Source: an uncultured Oscillospiraceae bacterium (lineage in GTDB: Bacteria; Bacillota; Clostridia; Oscillospirales; Ruminococcaceae). From it: a DNA stretch of 13,951 nucleotides. Positions 5,863 through 13,951 of this stretch are shown here, piece by piece. The stretch spans positions 1 through 13,951 of the forward strand of contig CANNTZ010000066.1 of assembly GCA_947522735.1 (NCBI GenBank), read 5' to 3'. The notes beneath the pieces are model-generated. The model was not told where the DNA came from. It did no database searches and saw only the letters and a list, made by a program, of their open reading frames with translations. The position numbers and the translations under genes were made by a program. Positions within the stretch are counted from its first letter, which is position 1. Each line of letters begins with the position of its first letter.

Positions 5863-5887
5863 GACGGCAAACAGCGGAAAAGGTTTC
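5863..5887 (-). promoter_or_regulatory. ECF-type promoter, likely autoregulatory
   Basis: On the minus strand GAAAC (5887-5883) is followed after exactly 16 bp by CGTC (5866-5863). This matches the architecture of Bacillus ECF promoters: sigma-W TGAAAC-N16-CGTA and sigma-X GTAAC-N17-CGTC. It lies between the gdhA terminator and the sigma gene, about 47 bp before the ATG, where an autoregulated promoter is expected. No good sigma-A promoter competes in this gap. Confidence 0.6.
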
Positions 5888-5912
5888 GGAGCGCTGCAAG
5901 CTTTTTCGAGGG

Positions 5913-5947
5913 AAAAAAAGCGGCGTCCGTCATTTGGGCGGACGCCG
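5913..5947 (-). terminator. Rho-independent terminator of glutamate dehydrogenase gene
   Basis: On the minus strand CGGCGTCCG (5947-5939) pairs perfectly with CGGACGCCG (5929-5921) around a 9-nt loop. After one C, seven T (5919-5913) follow. It starts about 22 nt after the gdhA stop. This is the strongest terminator in the window. Confidence 0.88.
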
Positions 5948-5968
5948 TCAGAGAAAATATTTCGCCTA

Positions 5969-7222
5969 TTAGGGGAATATGCCGCGGAATTTGCGGGCCT
6001 TGACAATACGGTCAATTGCAGACATGTACGCGCCCATTCTAAGCGTGGTCTGCTTGCTCTGAGCGTGGTTCCAGACCTCGGCAAAGGCCTTGACCATCTT
6101 CTTTTCGAGCGCCTTGTTGATGTCATCCTCGTCCCATGTGACAGACTGGATGTTCTGGGTCCACTCAAAATAGGAGACCACCACGCCGCCGGAGTTTGCA
6201 AGGATATCCGGAACGACGATCTTGCCTGCCTTTTCGAGGATGGTGTCGGCCTCGACGGTCGTCGGGCCGTTTGCGCCCTCAACGATGAGACCGGCTTTGA
6301 TGTCCGCCGCGTTGTCTGCGGTGATCTGGTTTTCGAGAGCTGCCGGAATGAGGATATCGCAGTCACAGGCAATTACGTCCTGAGTGGTGCAGAAGCGGCC
6401 GCCGCCCTTATAATCCTTGACGAGGTTGCGGTTGCGGACGAACTTGTAGAGATCCTCCATATCAATGCCGTTCTCGTCGATATATCCACCGGAAATATCA
6501 CCGACGGCGACAACCTTATATCCCGCTTCATGCATGAGGCGCGCGGCGGTGCCGCCGACGTTACCCATGCCGATAACCGCGATACGGGTGCCCTTGATGG
6601 GACGTCCGAGACGCTTGAGCAGCTCATTGGTGACGATCATGACGCCGCGTCCGGTGGCCTCGCTTCTGCCAAGGGAGCCGCCGACCTCTATCGGCTTTCC
6701 GGTCACAACGCCCGGAACGGAATAGCCCTGGAACATGCTGTATGTATCCATCATCCAGCCCATGATCTCCGCGTTGGTGTTGACGTCGGGAGCAGGGATA
6801 TCCTTTTTCGGGCCTATAAGCGGGAGGATCATTGCGGTGAAGCGGCGGGTCAGACGCTCCAGCTCACCCTTCGAAAGGGTCGTGGGATCGACCTTTACGC
6901 CACCCTTGCCGCCGCCGTAGGGAATATCGGCGACAGCGCACTTGAAGCTCATCCACGCCGCGAGAGCCTTGACCTCGTCCATGTTGGCATCCTGATGATA
7001 GCGGATGCCGCCCTTGCAGGGGCCTCTGAGGCTGGAGTGCTGTACTCGATAGCCTTCAAAAACCTTCAGCGAGCCGTCGTCCATCTTGACGGGGATTGAT
7101 ACCTTGAGCTCGCGCTCCGGATACTTGAGAGTGACATAGTCATCCTCATTGAGGCCAAGCATTTCTGCCGCGCTCTCCAGCACGGAGAGCATGTTCTCAT
7201 AGGGGTTGTACGCCTTTTCCAT
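5969..7222 (-). CDS. gdhA: Glutamate dehydrogenase
   Basis: 417 residues, the size of the small hexameric GDHs (RocG/GudB class). It interconverts glutamate and 2-oxoglutarate plus ammonium using NAD(P). The catalytic domain includes GPCKGGIRYH (67-76), SFKCAVADIPYGGGKGGVK (92-110) with the catalytic lysine K106, and PAPDVNT with D146. The Rossmann fold carries GMGNVG (218-223), and GDISGG follows the second strand. An acidic residue there suggests NAD rather than NADP, but this is not decisive. The start is the ATG at 7222, preceded by GGAG (7231-7234) at 8 nt; an upstream in-frame ATG at 7258 lacks a ribosome binding site. It is a single-gene unit with its own promoter (7288-7316) and terminator (5913-5947). 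In fermentative Clostridia it feeds ammonium assimilation or amino-acid fermentation. Confidence 0.95.
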   Translation of the reverse strand: MEKAYNPYENMLSVLESAAEMLGLNEDDYVTLKYPERELKVSIPVKMDDGSLKVFEGYRVQHSSLRGPCKGGIRYHQDANMDEVKALAAWMSFKCAVADIPYGGGKGGVKVDPTTLSKGELERLTRRFTAMILPLIGPKKDIPAPDVNTNAEIMGWMMDTYSMFQGYSVPGVVTGKPIEVGGSLGRSEATGRGVMIVTNELLKRLGRPIKGTRIAVIGMGNVGGTAARLMHEAGYKVVAVGDISGGYIDENGIDMEDLYKFVRNRNLVKDYKGGGRFCTTQDVIACDCDILIPAALENQITADNAADIKAGLIVEGANGPTTVEADTILEKAGKIVVPDILANSGGVVVSYFEWTQNIQSVTWDEDDINKALEKKMVKAFAEVWNHAQSKQTTLRMGAYMSAIDRIVKARKFRGIFP

Positions 7223-7287
7223 GACACATTCTCCATTCGTAATATAACAAATCCGCACATCACATTATTTGATCTGCGATTATTTAT

Positions 7288-7316
7288 ATTGTATCACAAT
7301 CGGTTGCGCTTGTAAA
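7288..7316 (-). promoter_or_regulatory. Sigma-A promoter of glutamate dehydrogenase gene
   Basis: On the minus strand TTTACA (7316-7311) and TACAAT (7293-7288) are 17 bp apart, each 5 of 6 to consensus. A TG one base before the -10 makes it an extended -10 promoter. The start site would be near 7281, giving a leader of about 58 nt to the ATG at 7222. Confidence 0.75.
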
Positions 7317-7510
7317 TATCTTTTTGATTTAAAAATAGATATTTTTTACATTAACTTTAGTTTTTTGTAAAGGCATTATATTTATAACAGTTACGATAAT
7401 AATAAGCATGATTACAGAAAATTCATCGCGTCAACAGCGGCTTAAAGAGGAAAAATCGCGTAATATCAGGCTTTTCCTGACATGAGGCCCTGCGCTGAGC
7501 GGCCATGATA
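7317..7510. other. AT-rich gene-free spacer upstream of gdhA
   Basis: Together with the flanking promoter and terminator this forms a gap of about 345 bp without a gene between gdhA and typA. The stretch near 7317-7430 is very AT-rich. It carries TTTACA at 7345-7350 and TGTAAA at 7366-7371, echoing the TGTAAA/TTTACA element at 7311-7316 that serves as the gdhA -35. From 7431 to 7510 I see no promoter, ORF or RNA signature I can support. Confidence 0.5.
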
Positions 7511-7513
7511 AAG

Positions 7514-7550
7514 CGCTCCCGCCGGACATTTTCTGTGTCTGGCGGGAGCG
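7514..7550 (-). terminator. Terminator downstream of typA
   Basis: On the minus strand CGCTCCCGCC (7550-7541) pairs perfectly with GGCGGGAGCG (7523-7514), and the stem extends inward through GACA/TGTC after one mismatch. The following CTTTATC is a poor U-tract, but the stem is long and stable. It begins about 20 nt after the typA stop and likely ends the long minus-strand cluster. Confidence 0.7.
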
Positions 7551-7568
7551 TGGCAAATGTCACAGATA

Positions 7569-9398
<1,830 letters not shown>

Positions 9399-9413
9399 AA
9401 CGGTTTTCTCCCT

Positions 9414-10277
9414 TCAAAGCTGCGCGGCGACGATCCTGTCGATCCCCGCGTAATCCTTATAAACTTTTATATCTTTATATCCGGCGCGCTCCATTATCTC
9501 CGATACTCCGCGCGCCTGCCCGTCGCCTATTTCATATATCAGCGCTCCTCCGGGCCTGAGCGCCACTTTCCAGTTTTCGGTTATCGTCCGGTAGAAATCA
9601 AGTCCGTCGCCGCCGCCGTCCAGCGCCATGCGCGGCTCGCGCAGCACTTCGCGCTGTAGCTCCGCAATCTGCCGTGTGGGCACATACGGCGGATTGGAAA
9701 GAATGACGTCAAGCCCCTCAAAGCAGAGCTCCGGCGAGCCCGGCGAGAGGTCGGGAGGGCGCAAAACGTCGCGCCGGATCACCGTCACATTGTTCGCGCG
9801 GTTGAGCTCGACGTTTCTCCGGATATAGCCGAGCGCCTTTTCGGACAGCTCGACCGAAAACACCTGCGCGTTCGGATGCAGCACAGCGGCCGCAATGGCA
9901 ATGCAGCCGCTCCCGCTGCAAAGATCGGCGATTTTTGGGGTATCCGGCAGAGGAAGCTCGGAAAGCCGCTCGATGAGCAGCTCCGTCTCAGGGCGCGGGA
10001 TAAATACGTTTTCTCCGACGATCATCCGGCAGCCGTAAAATTCCCAGCTTCCGATTATATATTGCAGCGGCTCGCCGTCGATCCGTCGCTGCGCGGCCCT
10101 TCTGACCGCGTCTGCGCGCTCGTCCGTCACGGCGCCGCCCTTTCCCAACAGAAACCCGCCGGGAGTCAGCCCAAGCAGCTCTTCAAGCAGCACCGACGCT
10201 TCAAACGCCGCATTCTCAACCTGCGCGCGCTTAAACTCCTGTGAGATTTCCGTATAAAGCTGTCCGATAGTCAACAA
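9414..10277 (-). CDS. prmC: Release factor glutamine methyltransferase PrmC (HemK)
   Basis: 287 residues, normal family length. The enzyme N5-methylates the Gln of the GGQ motif in release factors RF1/RF2 using S-adenosylmethionine. It has an N-terminal helical release-factor-binding domain (about 1-75), FIPRPETE (92-99), the SAM-binding motif DLCSGSGCIA (118-127; more often DLGTGSG) and the catalytic NPPY (195-198). The first codons are TTG TTG at 10277, with AAAGGA/AAGGAT about 8 nt ahead; no ATG is available before the conserved N-terminus, so a TTG start is assigned. In many Firmicutes prmC lies beside yqhQ (DUF1385) and prfA. Here yqhQ is two genes upstream with ogt between, and prfA is not in the window. 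Confidence 0.94.
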   Translation of the reverse strand: MLTIGQLYTEISQEFKRAQVENAAFEASVLLEELLGLTPGGFLLGKGGAVTDERADAVRRAAQRRIDGEPLQYIIGSWEFYGCRMIVGENVFIPRPETELLIERLSELPLPDTPKIADLCSGSGCIAIAAAVLHPNAQVFSVELSEKALGYIRRNVELNRANNVTVIRRDVLRPPDLSPGSPELCFEGLDVILSNPPYVPTRQIAELQREVLREPRMALDGGGDGLDFYRTITENWKVALRPGGALIYEIGDGQARGVSEIMERAGYKDIKVYKDYAGIDRIVAAQL

Positions 10278-10315
10278 GGAACGATCCTTTCCTTTATTTG
10301 AAATATATGTAAATA

Positions 10316-10849
10316 TTATTGGCAGTCACGTTTTTCATCGACGCGTTTTTCCAGAGCCAAAAGCAGCCTTTTGGCTCCCAGCCCTCCGCCGAAGCCGGTG
10401 AGCTTGCCGGAGGCTCCCACAACGCGGTGGCATGGCAGGATTATCATTATCGGGTTACAGTGGCAGGCGCCGCCGACGGCACGGGCGGCCTTTGGACTGC
10501 CGGTCTGCGCGGCAAGCTCACCATAGGTGCGCGTTTCGCCGTACGGTATCTCCCCCATCGCGCGCCACACCTTCATTTGGAACGGCGTGCCGGAGAGCTT
10601 TACCGGCAGCTCAAAGCGCGTTCGCGTTCCGGCAAAGTATTCTCGGAGCTGTGCGGCGGCGCAATCCAGCAGCTCACGCTGTGTCGGCGCAAAATCGTCG
10701 GGCGTCGTCTCGCCCTCGCGCAGCGCCGGGATGTCCTCGCAGTGATAATCCGCAGGCTCCGGATACTGCTTTGCGCCGACGATGCAGCCGTCCTCGGCGG
10801 AGATCTTTATATGCCCGACAGGGCTTTCGATAAAGCGATATTCAATCAT
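10316..10849 (-). CDS. ogt: Methylated-DNA--protein-cysteine methyltransferase (Ogt/AdaB type)
   Basis: Repairs O6-methylguanine (and O4-methylthymine) by irreversibly moving the methyl group to its own cysteine. The N-terminal ribonuclease-H-like domain starts IEYRFIESPVGHIKIS. The C-terminal domain has the helix-turn-helix GTRTYGELAAQTGSPKAARAVG-like region, the Asn of HCNP and the active-site ILPCHRVV followed by LTGFGGGL. With the start used here the acceptor Cys is residue 140 of 177. The start is uncertain: in-frame ATGs exist at 10900, 10864 and 10849, and none has a clear Shine-Dalgarno sequence. 10849 gives the usual family N-terminus. The gene lies between yqhQ (gap at least 60 bp) and prmC (38 bp) and is probably part of that operon. 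Confidence 0.9.
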   Translation of the reverse strand: MIEYRFIESPVGHIKISAEDGCIVGAKQYPEPADYHCEDIPALREGETTPDDFAPTQRELLDCAAAQLREYFAGTRTRFELPVKLSGTPFQMKVWRAMGEIPYGETRTYGELAAQTGSPKAARAVGGACHCNPIMIILPCHRVVGASGKLTGFGGGLGAKRLLLALEKRVDEKRDCQ

Positions 10850-10960
10850 AACAGTTAAATTCATGGGAGCAGGCGTGCCGGTTTTGCACAGTAAAATCAT
10901 ATTGTTGGGGAGAATGAGGGAGGCTTGATGGCCTATCGCCGGCTGAAAACTCCGAATTGA

Positions 10961-11962
10961 TCACCATCGGTCGCTCTCGCCGTCCTTGGGGATGACAGGC
11001 TTCATCGAGGCGATGGCAACCTCGATCTGCGAGCGGTCAGGCTCGTTTGTAGTTATGTGCTGGAGCCACATTCCGGGTGCGGAGATGATACGGGTAAAGA
11101 CGTTGTCATGGCGTCCGGCGAGCTTGATGAGCTCGTACGCGAGGCTTGTTATGACCGGCAGCAGCGCCAGCTTGACGAGCACTCGCAGGAACAGATTATC
11201 CCACGGCACGAACGGCAGTGAGAATATAACAATGCTGATTATCAGCACGATTATCATAAAGCTGGTGCCGCAGCGCGGATGAAAACGGCGGTATTTAGCG
11301 ACGTTTTCGGGGGTAAGCTCGTCGCCCGCCTCATAGCAGGCGATGGTCTTGTGCTCCGCGCCGTGATATTCATAGACGCGGCGGATATCCGGGAGCAGAG
11401 ATGTGAGGTAGATGTAGAGCACGAACACCATGATCTTTATCACACCCTCGACGACGGTGCGCAGGGCGCCGGGCAAAAAGGCGCTCGTCAGGTTGGCGAG
11501 CCACGCCGGAACAAACATGAACAGCAGCAGCGCCAGCGCCACGGCTATAACGGAGGCTATTACGGTGACAATCTTGTAGAGACTGTCTCCGAAGAGCTTT
11601 TCGAGCTTTCTTTCAAACGCCGAGGGCTCCTCCTCCACGCCCGCCTTTTCCGCGGACTTCATCAGCGTCTTATAGCCCTGGATCATCGTCGTGACAAAGT
11701 TAAAGACGCCGCGGATGAACGGTATCTTGCCTATCCTTGTCACCTTGTTCTTCCATGTTTCGGTGTCGATAGAGCCGTTCGATAGCCTCACCGACATTGC
11801 GGACAGCTCCGGGCCTCGCATCATTACGCCCTCGATTATCGCCTGACCGCCTATGCTGGTCTTTTTGGCGCTGCGAATGACCGCTTCGCGATTGATGGGA
11901 GCGGCGTCCTGTGCGGAAGCTTCTACGGCTGTGGTGACGTCAATATTTTCCTGTGTGTTCAT
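10961..11962 (-). CDS. yqhQ: DUF1385 family membrane protein (YqhQ-like)
   Basis: A 333-residue membrane protein of unknown biochemical role, conserved in Firmicutes. Signature motifs are GGQAIIEGVMMRGP (38-51), YHGAEHK (199-205) and HPRCGTSF (228-235), the last two rich in His/Cys suitable for metal binding. Hydrophobic helices lie at about 131-156, 172-190, 235-252 and 260-280. The first ~35 residues are a polar extension not needed for the fold. ATG 11962 follows AAGGAA about 10 nt upstream. It is 33 bp after the histidine kinase gene and upstream of ogt and prmC; neighbourhood with prmC is a recurrent Firmicutes arrangement. The family assignment is sure, the function unknown. Confidence 0.93.
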   Translation of the reverse strand: MNTQENIDVTTAVEASAQDAAPINREAVIRSAKKTSIGGQAIIEGVMMRGPELSAMSVRLSNGSIDTETWKNKVTRIGKIPFIRGVFNFVTTMIQGYKTLMKSAEKAGVEEEPSAFERKLEKLFGDSLYKIVTVIASVIAVALALLLFMFVPAWLANLTSAFLPGALRTVVEGVIKIMVFVLYIYLTSLLPDIRRVYEYHGAEHKTIACYEAGDELTPENVAKYRRFHPRCGTSFMIIVLIISIVIFSLPFVPWDNLFLRVLVKLALLPVITSLAYELIKLAGRHDNVFTRIISAPGMWLQHITTNEPDRSQIEVAIASMKPVIPKDGESDRW

Positions 11963-11995
11963 ATATACCGTGTTCCTTTCCGATGAGATGTGCCG

Positions 11996-13396
11996 TCAGT
12001 GCTTTCCGGCCTGCGGCAGTTTTATTGTAACAGTGGTTCCCTCGCCCTTTTTGCTTTCAAGCTTAAGCTCGCCGGAGTGCAGCCTGACTATATTGTCCGC
12101 GACCGCCAAACCGATGCCAGAGCCGCGCTTGCTGGAGGTTCCCTTAAAGAACTTGGTCTTTACCTTGGGCAGCTCGTCCGCGCTGATTCCCTCGCCGAAA
12201 TCGCGGATACGGATGTAGACGTAATTCTTGTCCTGCGCCGCGCTCACGATGATTTTGCTGCCGGAATAGGAGTATTTGAGCGCGTTGTCGAGAATATTGA
12301 TGAACACCTGGCGCAGGCGGTTTCGGTCGCCCATGACCGCGATCATCTCATCCGGCTCGTCAAACTCCAGCTCTACGCCGTCGCGCCGCGCCCGCTCGGT
12401 GAACATCAGCACGGCGTCGTCCAGCTCCGCGACAATATCCAGCTTTTCCGGTATCATCGAGAGCCTCCCGCTCTGCATCCGCGAGAAATCGAGCAGCTCC
12501 TCCACCATCTGGGACAGCCGCTCGGTCTCGCCGGTTATCACGCGCATCCCCTTTTTGATGGTCTCGCGGTCGTCCGATTCCTGTATCGTTTCGCTCCAGC
12601 CCTTTATGGCCGTCAGCGGCGTGCGCAGCTCGTGCGAAACGGAGGAGATAAAGTCGTTCTTGAGCTTTTCGGAGGCGCTAAGCTCCCCCGCCATATAGTT
12701 GATAACGTCGCACAGCTCGCCTATCTCGTCGTCGTTCTTCTTTTCGAGACGGATATCGAAATCTCCCTGCGCTATCTTGCGCGCAGTCTCACTGACCATG
12801 CCGACGGGAATGACTATCGAATTGATGAAATAGGAGCTGGAAAAGATGACGAAGCATACTATCGCGATGCAGACTATAGTCACGGCGGCTATCACCAGCA
12901 CAATCTGCCGGTCAATGAGCGAGAGCGACACGACGATGCGTATAGCAGGCATGGTGACGCCGCTGACCGGCAGCAGACGCGTTATTGCAAAGACGTTTTC
13001 GCCGCGGCTGTTGCCGATATATTCGCCGCTTTCTCCCGAGGCATCCATAGCATAGACGTAGTCCGGCATCGGCTCGCTGCGATCCGGCAGAAAGCCGCTG
13101 GAGGTCAGCGCAACATGTCCGGCGTAATCCACCGCCATCAGCTCCATCCGGTCGCGATATTCAAAGCTCTCGACAAGCTCGGTCATCATGTCGTCGTAGC
13201 GCTCCGGGTCGCTTTCGTAATAGCCGAGCAGCGTATTGACGATGACGTCGGCGCGGGAGTTGACTATCTGCCTCACGCCGCCGTAATAGTAGTTGCGTAT
13301 GCCTATCGCAAATACGATCTCGAAGGCGATCAGTATGACGAGTATAACGCCGAGACTGTTGACCAGCCAGCGCCTGGTTATATTGCCGTATGCCAT
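11996..13396 (-). CDS. Sensor histidine kinase of a two-component system
   Basis: 466 residues in the classical membrane layout. TM1 is about 11-33, an extracytoplasmic sensor region of about 130 residues follows (34-163), and TM2 is about 164-187. A HAMP linker (about 190-242, IVIPVGMVSETARKIAQGDFD) leads to HisKA with the H-box SVSHELRTPLTAIKGW and phospho-acceptor H255. The ATPase domain has the N-box NILDNALKYS (N371), G1 DFGEG (399-403) and G2 RGSGIGL (424-430). All catalytic boxes are intact. ATG 13396 follows GGGAGG at 8 nt. It lies 33 bp after the response regulator gene, its certain partner. The layout resembles cell-envelope-sensing kinases, but the signal cannot be read from the sequence. 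Confidence 0.95.
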   Translation of the reverse strand: MAYGNITRRWLVNSLGVILVILIAFEIVFAIGIRNYYYGGVRQIVNSRADVIVNTLLGYYESDPERYDDMMTELVESFEYRDRMELMAVDYAGHVALTSSGFLPDRSEPMPDYVYAMDASGESGEYIGNSRGENVFAITRLLPVSGVTMPAIRIVVSLSLIDRQIVLVIAAVTIVCIAIVCFVIFSSSYFINSIVIPVGMVSETARKIAQGDFDIRLEKKNDDEIGELCDVINYMAGELSASEKLKNDFISSVSHELRTPLTAIKGWSETIQESDDRETIKKGMRVITGETERLSQMVEELLDFSRMQSGRLSMIPEKLDIVAELDDAVLMFTERARRDGVELEFDEPDEMIAVMGDRNRLRQVFINILDNALKYSYSGSKIIVSAAQDKNYVYIRIRDFGEGISADELPKVKTKFFKGTSSKRGSGIGLAVADNIVRLHSGELKLESKKGEGTTVTIKLPQAGKH

Positions 13397-13429
13397 GCTC
13401 TCCGCCTCCCCTCAGACTGTTTTGCGCTT

Positions 13430-13951
13430 TTATTCCTCGATCCACTTGTAACCGAAGCCCCAAACCGTCGTCAGATAGCGCGGCTTGGACGGGTCGTCCT
13501 CAAGCTTCATTCGAAGCCGCCGGACATTGACGTCCACGATTTTTTCATCGCCGAAATAGTTCTCGCCCCAGACTCGTCCGAGGATATCCGTGCGGGCCAA
13601 CGCCGCGTTTGGGTTCTTGAGAAACAGCTCGATGAGTTGAAATTCCACCTGCGTAAGCTCGATGGGTCTGCCGTTTTTGGTCAGCGTGCGGCTGCGGAGA
13701 TTGAGTGCGAAGGGGCCGGAGATGATCTTTTCCGAGACCTGCGCCTGCTGCACTGCGGTGACGCGGCGGTGTATCGCGTCCACGCGCGCGACAAGCTCCG
13801 AGGGACTGAACGGCTTGGTTACGTAGTCGTCCGCGCCGAGCATCAGCCCCGACACCTTGTCCATCTCCTGCGACTTCGCGGAGAGCATGATTATGCCCAT
13901 AGTTCCGCTCTGCTCACGCAGCCTCTTGCTGACGGTAAAGCCGTCGATGCC
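13430..13951 (-). CDS. OmpR/PhoB-family response regulator, 5' partial
   Basis: The frame runs off the window at 13951, so the N-terminus and the phospho-acceptor Asp are outside. The visible part begins GIDGFTVSKRLREQSGT, which follows the phosphorylation loop of receiver domains. The switch Ser in IIMLSAKS and the conserved Lys in DDYVTKPFSPSEL are present. A winged-helix DNA-binding domain completes the protein: LTQVEFQLIELFLKNPNAAL, then VDVNVRRLRMKLEDDP and YLTTVWGFGYKW. All are hallmarks of the OmpR/PhoB class. It is the first gene seen of the minus-strand cluster and is followed by its kinase after 33 bp. The ATG at 13900 is internal. Confidence 0.94.
   Translation of the reverse strand, partial: GIDGFTVSKRLREQSGTMGIIMLSAKSQEMDKVSGLMLGADDYVTKPFSPSELVARVDAIHRRVTAVQQAQVSEKIISGPFALNLRSRTLTKNGRPIELTQVEFQLIELFLKNPNAALARTDILGRVWGENYFGDEKIVDVNVRRLRMKLEDDPSKPRYLTTVWGFGYKWIEE

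Noticed and set aside
5330..7099. Very long plus-strand open frame (589 codons) opposite the sigma factor and glutamate dehydrogenase genes
   Set aside because: It runs antisense to two clearly recognised genes, spans their terminator and promoter region, and shows no domain or ribosome binding site. It is a codon-bias shadow of the minus-strand genes.
7223..7258. Upstream ATG at 7258 as the glutamate dehydrogenase start
   Set aside because: No ribosome binding site precedes it. The ATG at 7222 has GGAG at 8 nt and gives the usual length.

Overview
The window looks like a chromosomal segment from a moderately GC-rich anaerobic member of the Clostridia, probably a gut or host-associated relative of the Oscillospirales or Christensenellales. 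This is an inference from gene content: a YqhQ-type DUF1385 membrane protein next to prmC, a small hexamer-type glutamate dehydrogenase, an ECF sigma factor translationally coupled to a one-TM partner, AGGAGG-type ribosome binding sites and frequent TTG starts. No tRNA, rRNA, CRISPR array or transposase was seen.

Layout. On the plus strand, the 3' part of a GH18 glycoside hydrolase (3-1142) is followed by a structured spacer of about 390 bp and a XerC/XerD-like tyrosine recombinase (1536-2552). The rest is on the minus strand. A sulfotransferase (2616-3350) converges on the recombinase gene. Upstream of it lie a YjbQ/UPF0047 protein (3520-3936), then an ECF sigma factor (5256-5816) with its overlapping membrane partner (4024-5259), then glutamate dehydrogenase (5969-7222). 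The right half is one tightly packed cluster read right to left: an OmpR-type response regulator (partial, leaves the window at 13951), a sensor histidine kinase, DUF1385/YqhQ, a methylguanine-DNA methyltransferase, prmC and typA. Its gaps are 15 to 60 bp (38 bp if counted to the alternative longer starts), and a hairpin terminator follows typA at 7514-7550.

How the genes may work together. The right-hand cluster may be one transcript joining envelope sensing (two-component system) to DNA repair (ogt) and translation (prmC methylates release factors, typA is a ribosome-associated GTPase). The ECF operon has a promoter-like GAAAC-N16-CGTC sequence just upstream, so it is probably autoregulated. 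Glutamate dehydrogenase has its own promoter and a strong terminator.

The most unusual DNA is non-coding. The recombinase leader (about 1190-1535) combines a good sigma-A promoter, a perfect 13-bp inverted repeat shaped like a recombinase core site, scattered copies of the same arm motif, a tandem 41-bp repeat, and a GC hairpin just before the ribosome binding site. Separately, the sulfotransferase promoter is embedded in the terminator hairpin of the upstream yjbQ gene. No clearly new multi-gene system is evident; the recombinase leader is the best candidate for something undescribed.
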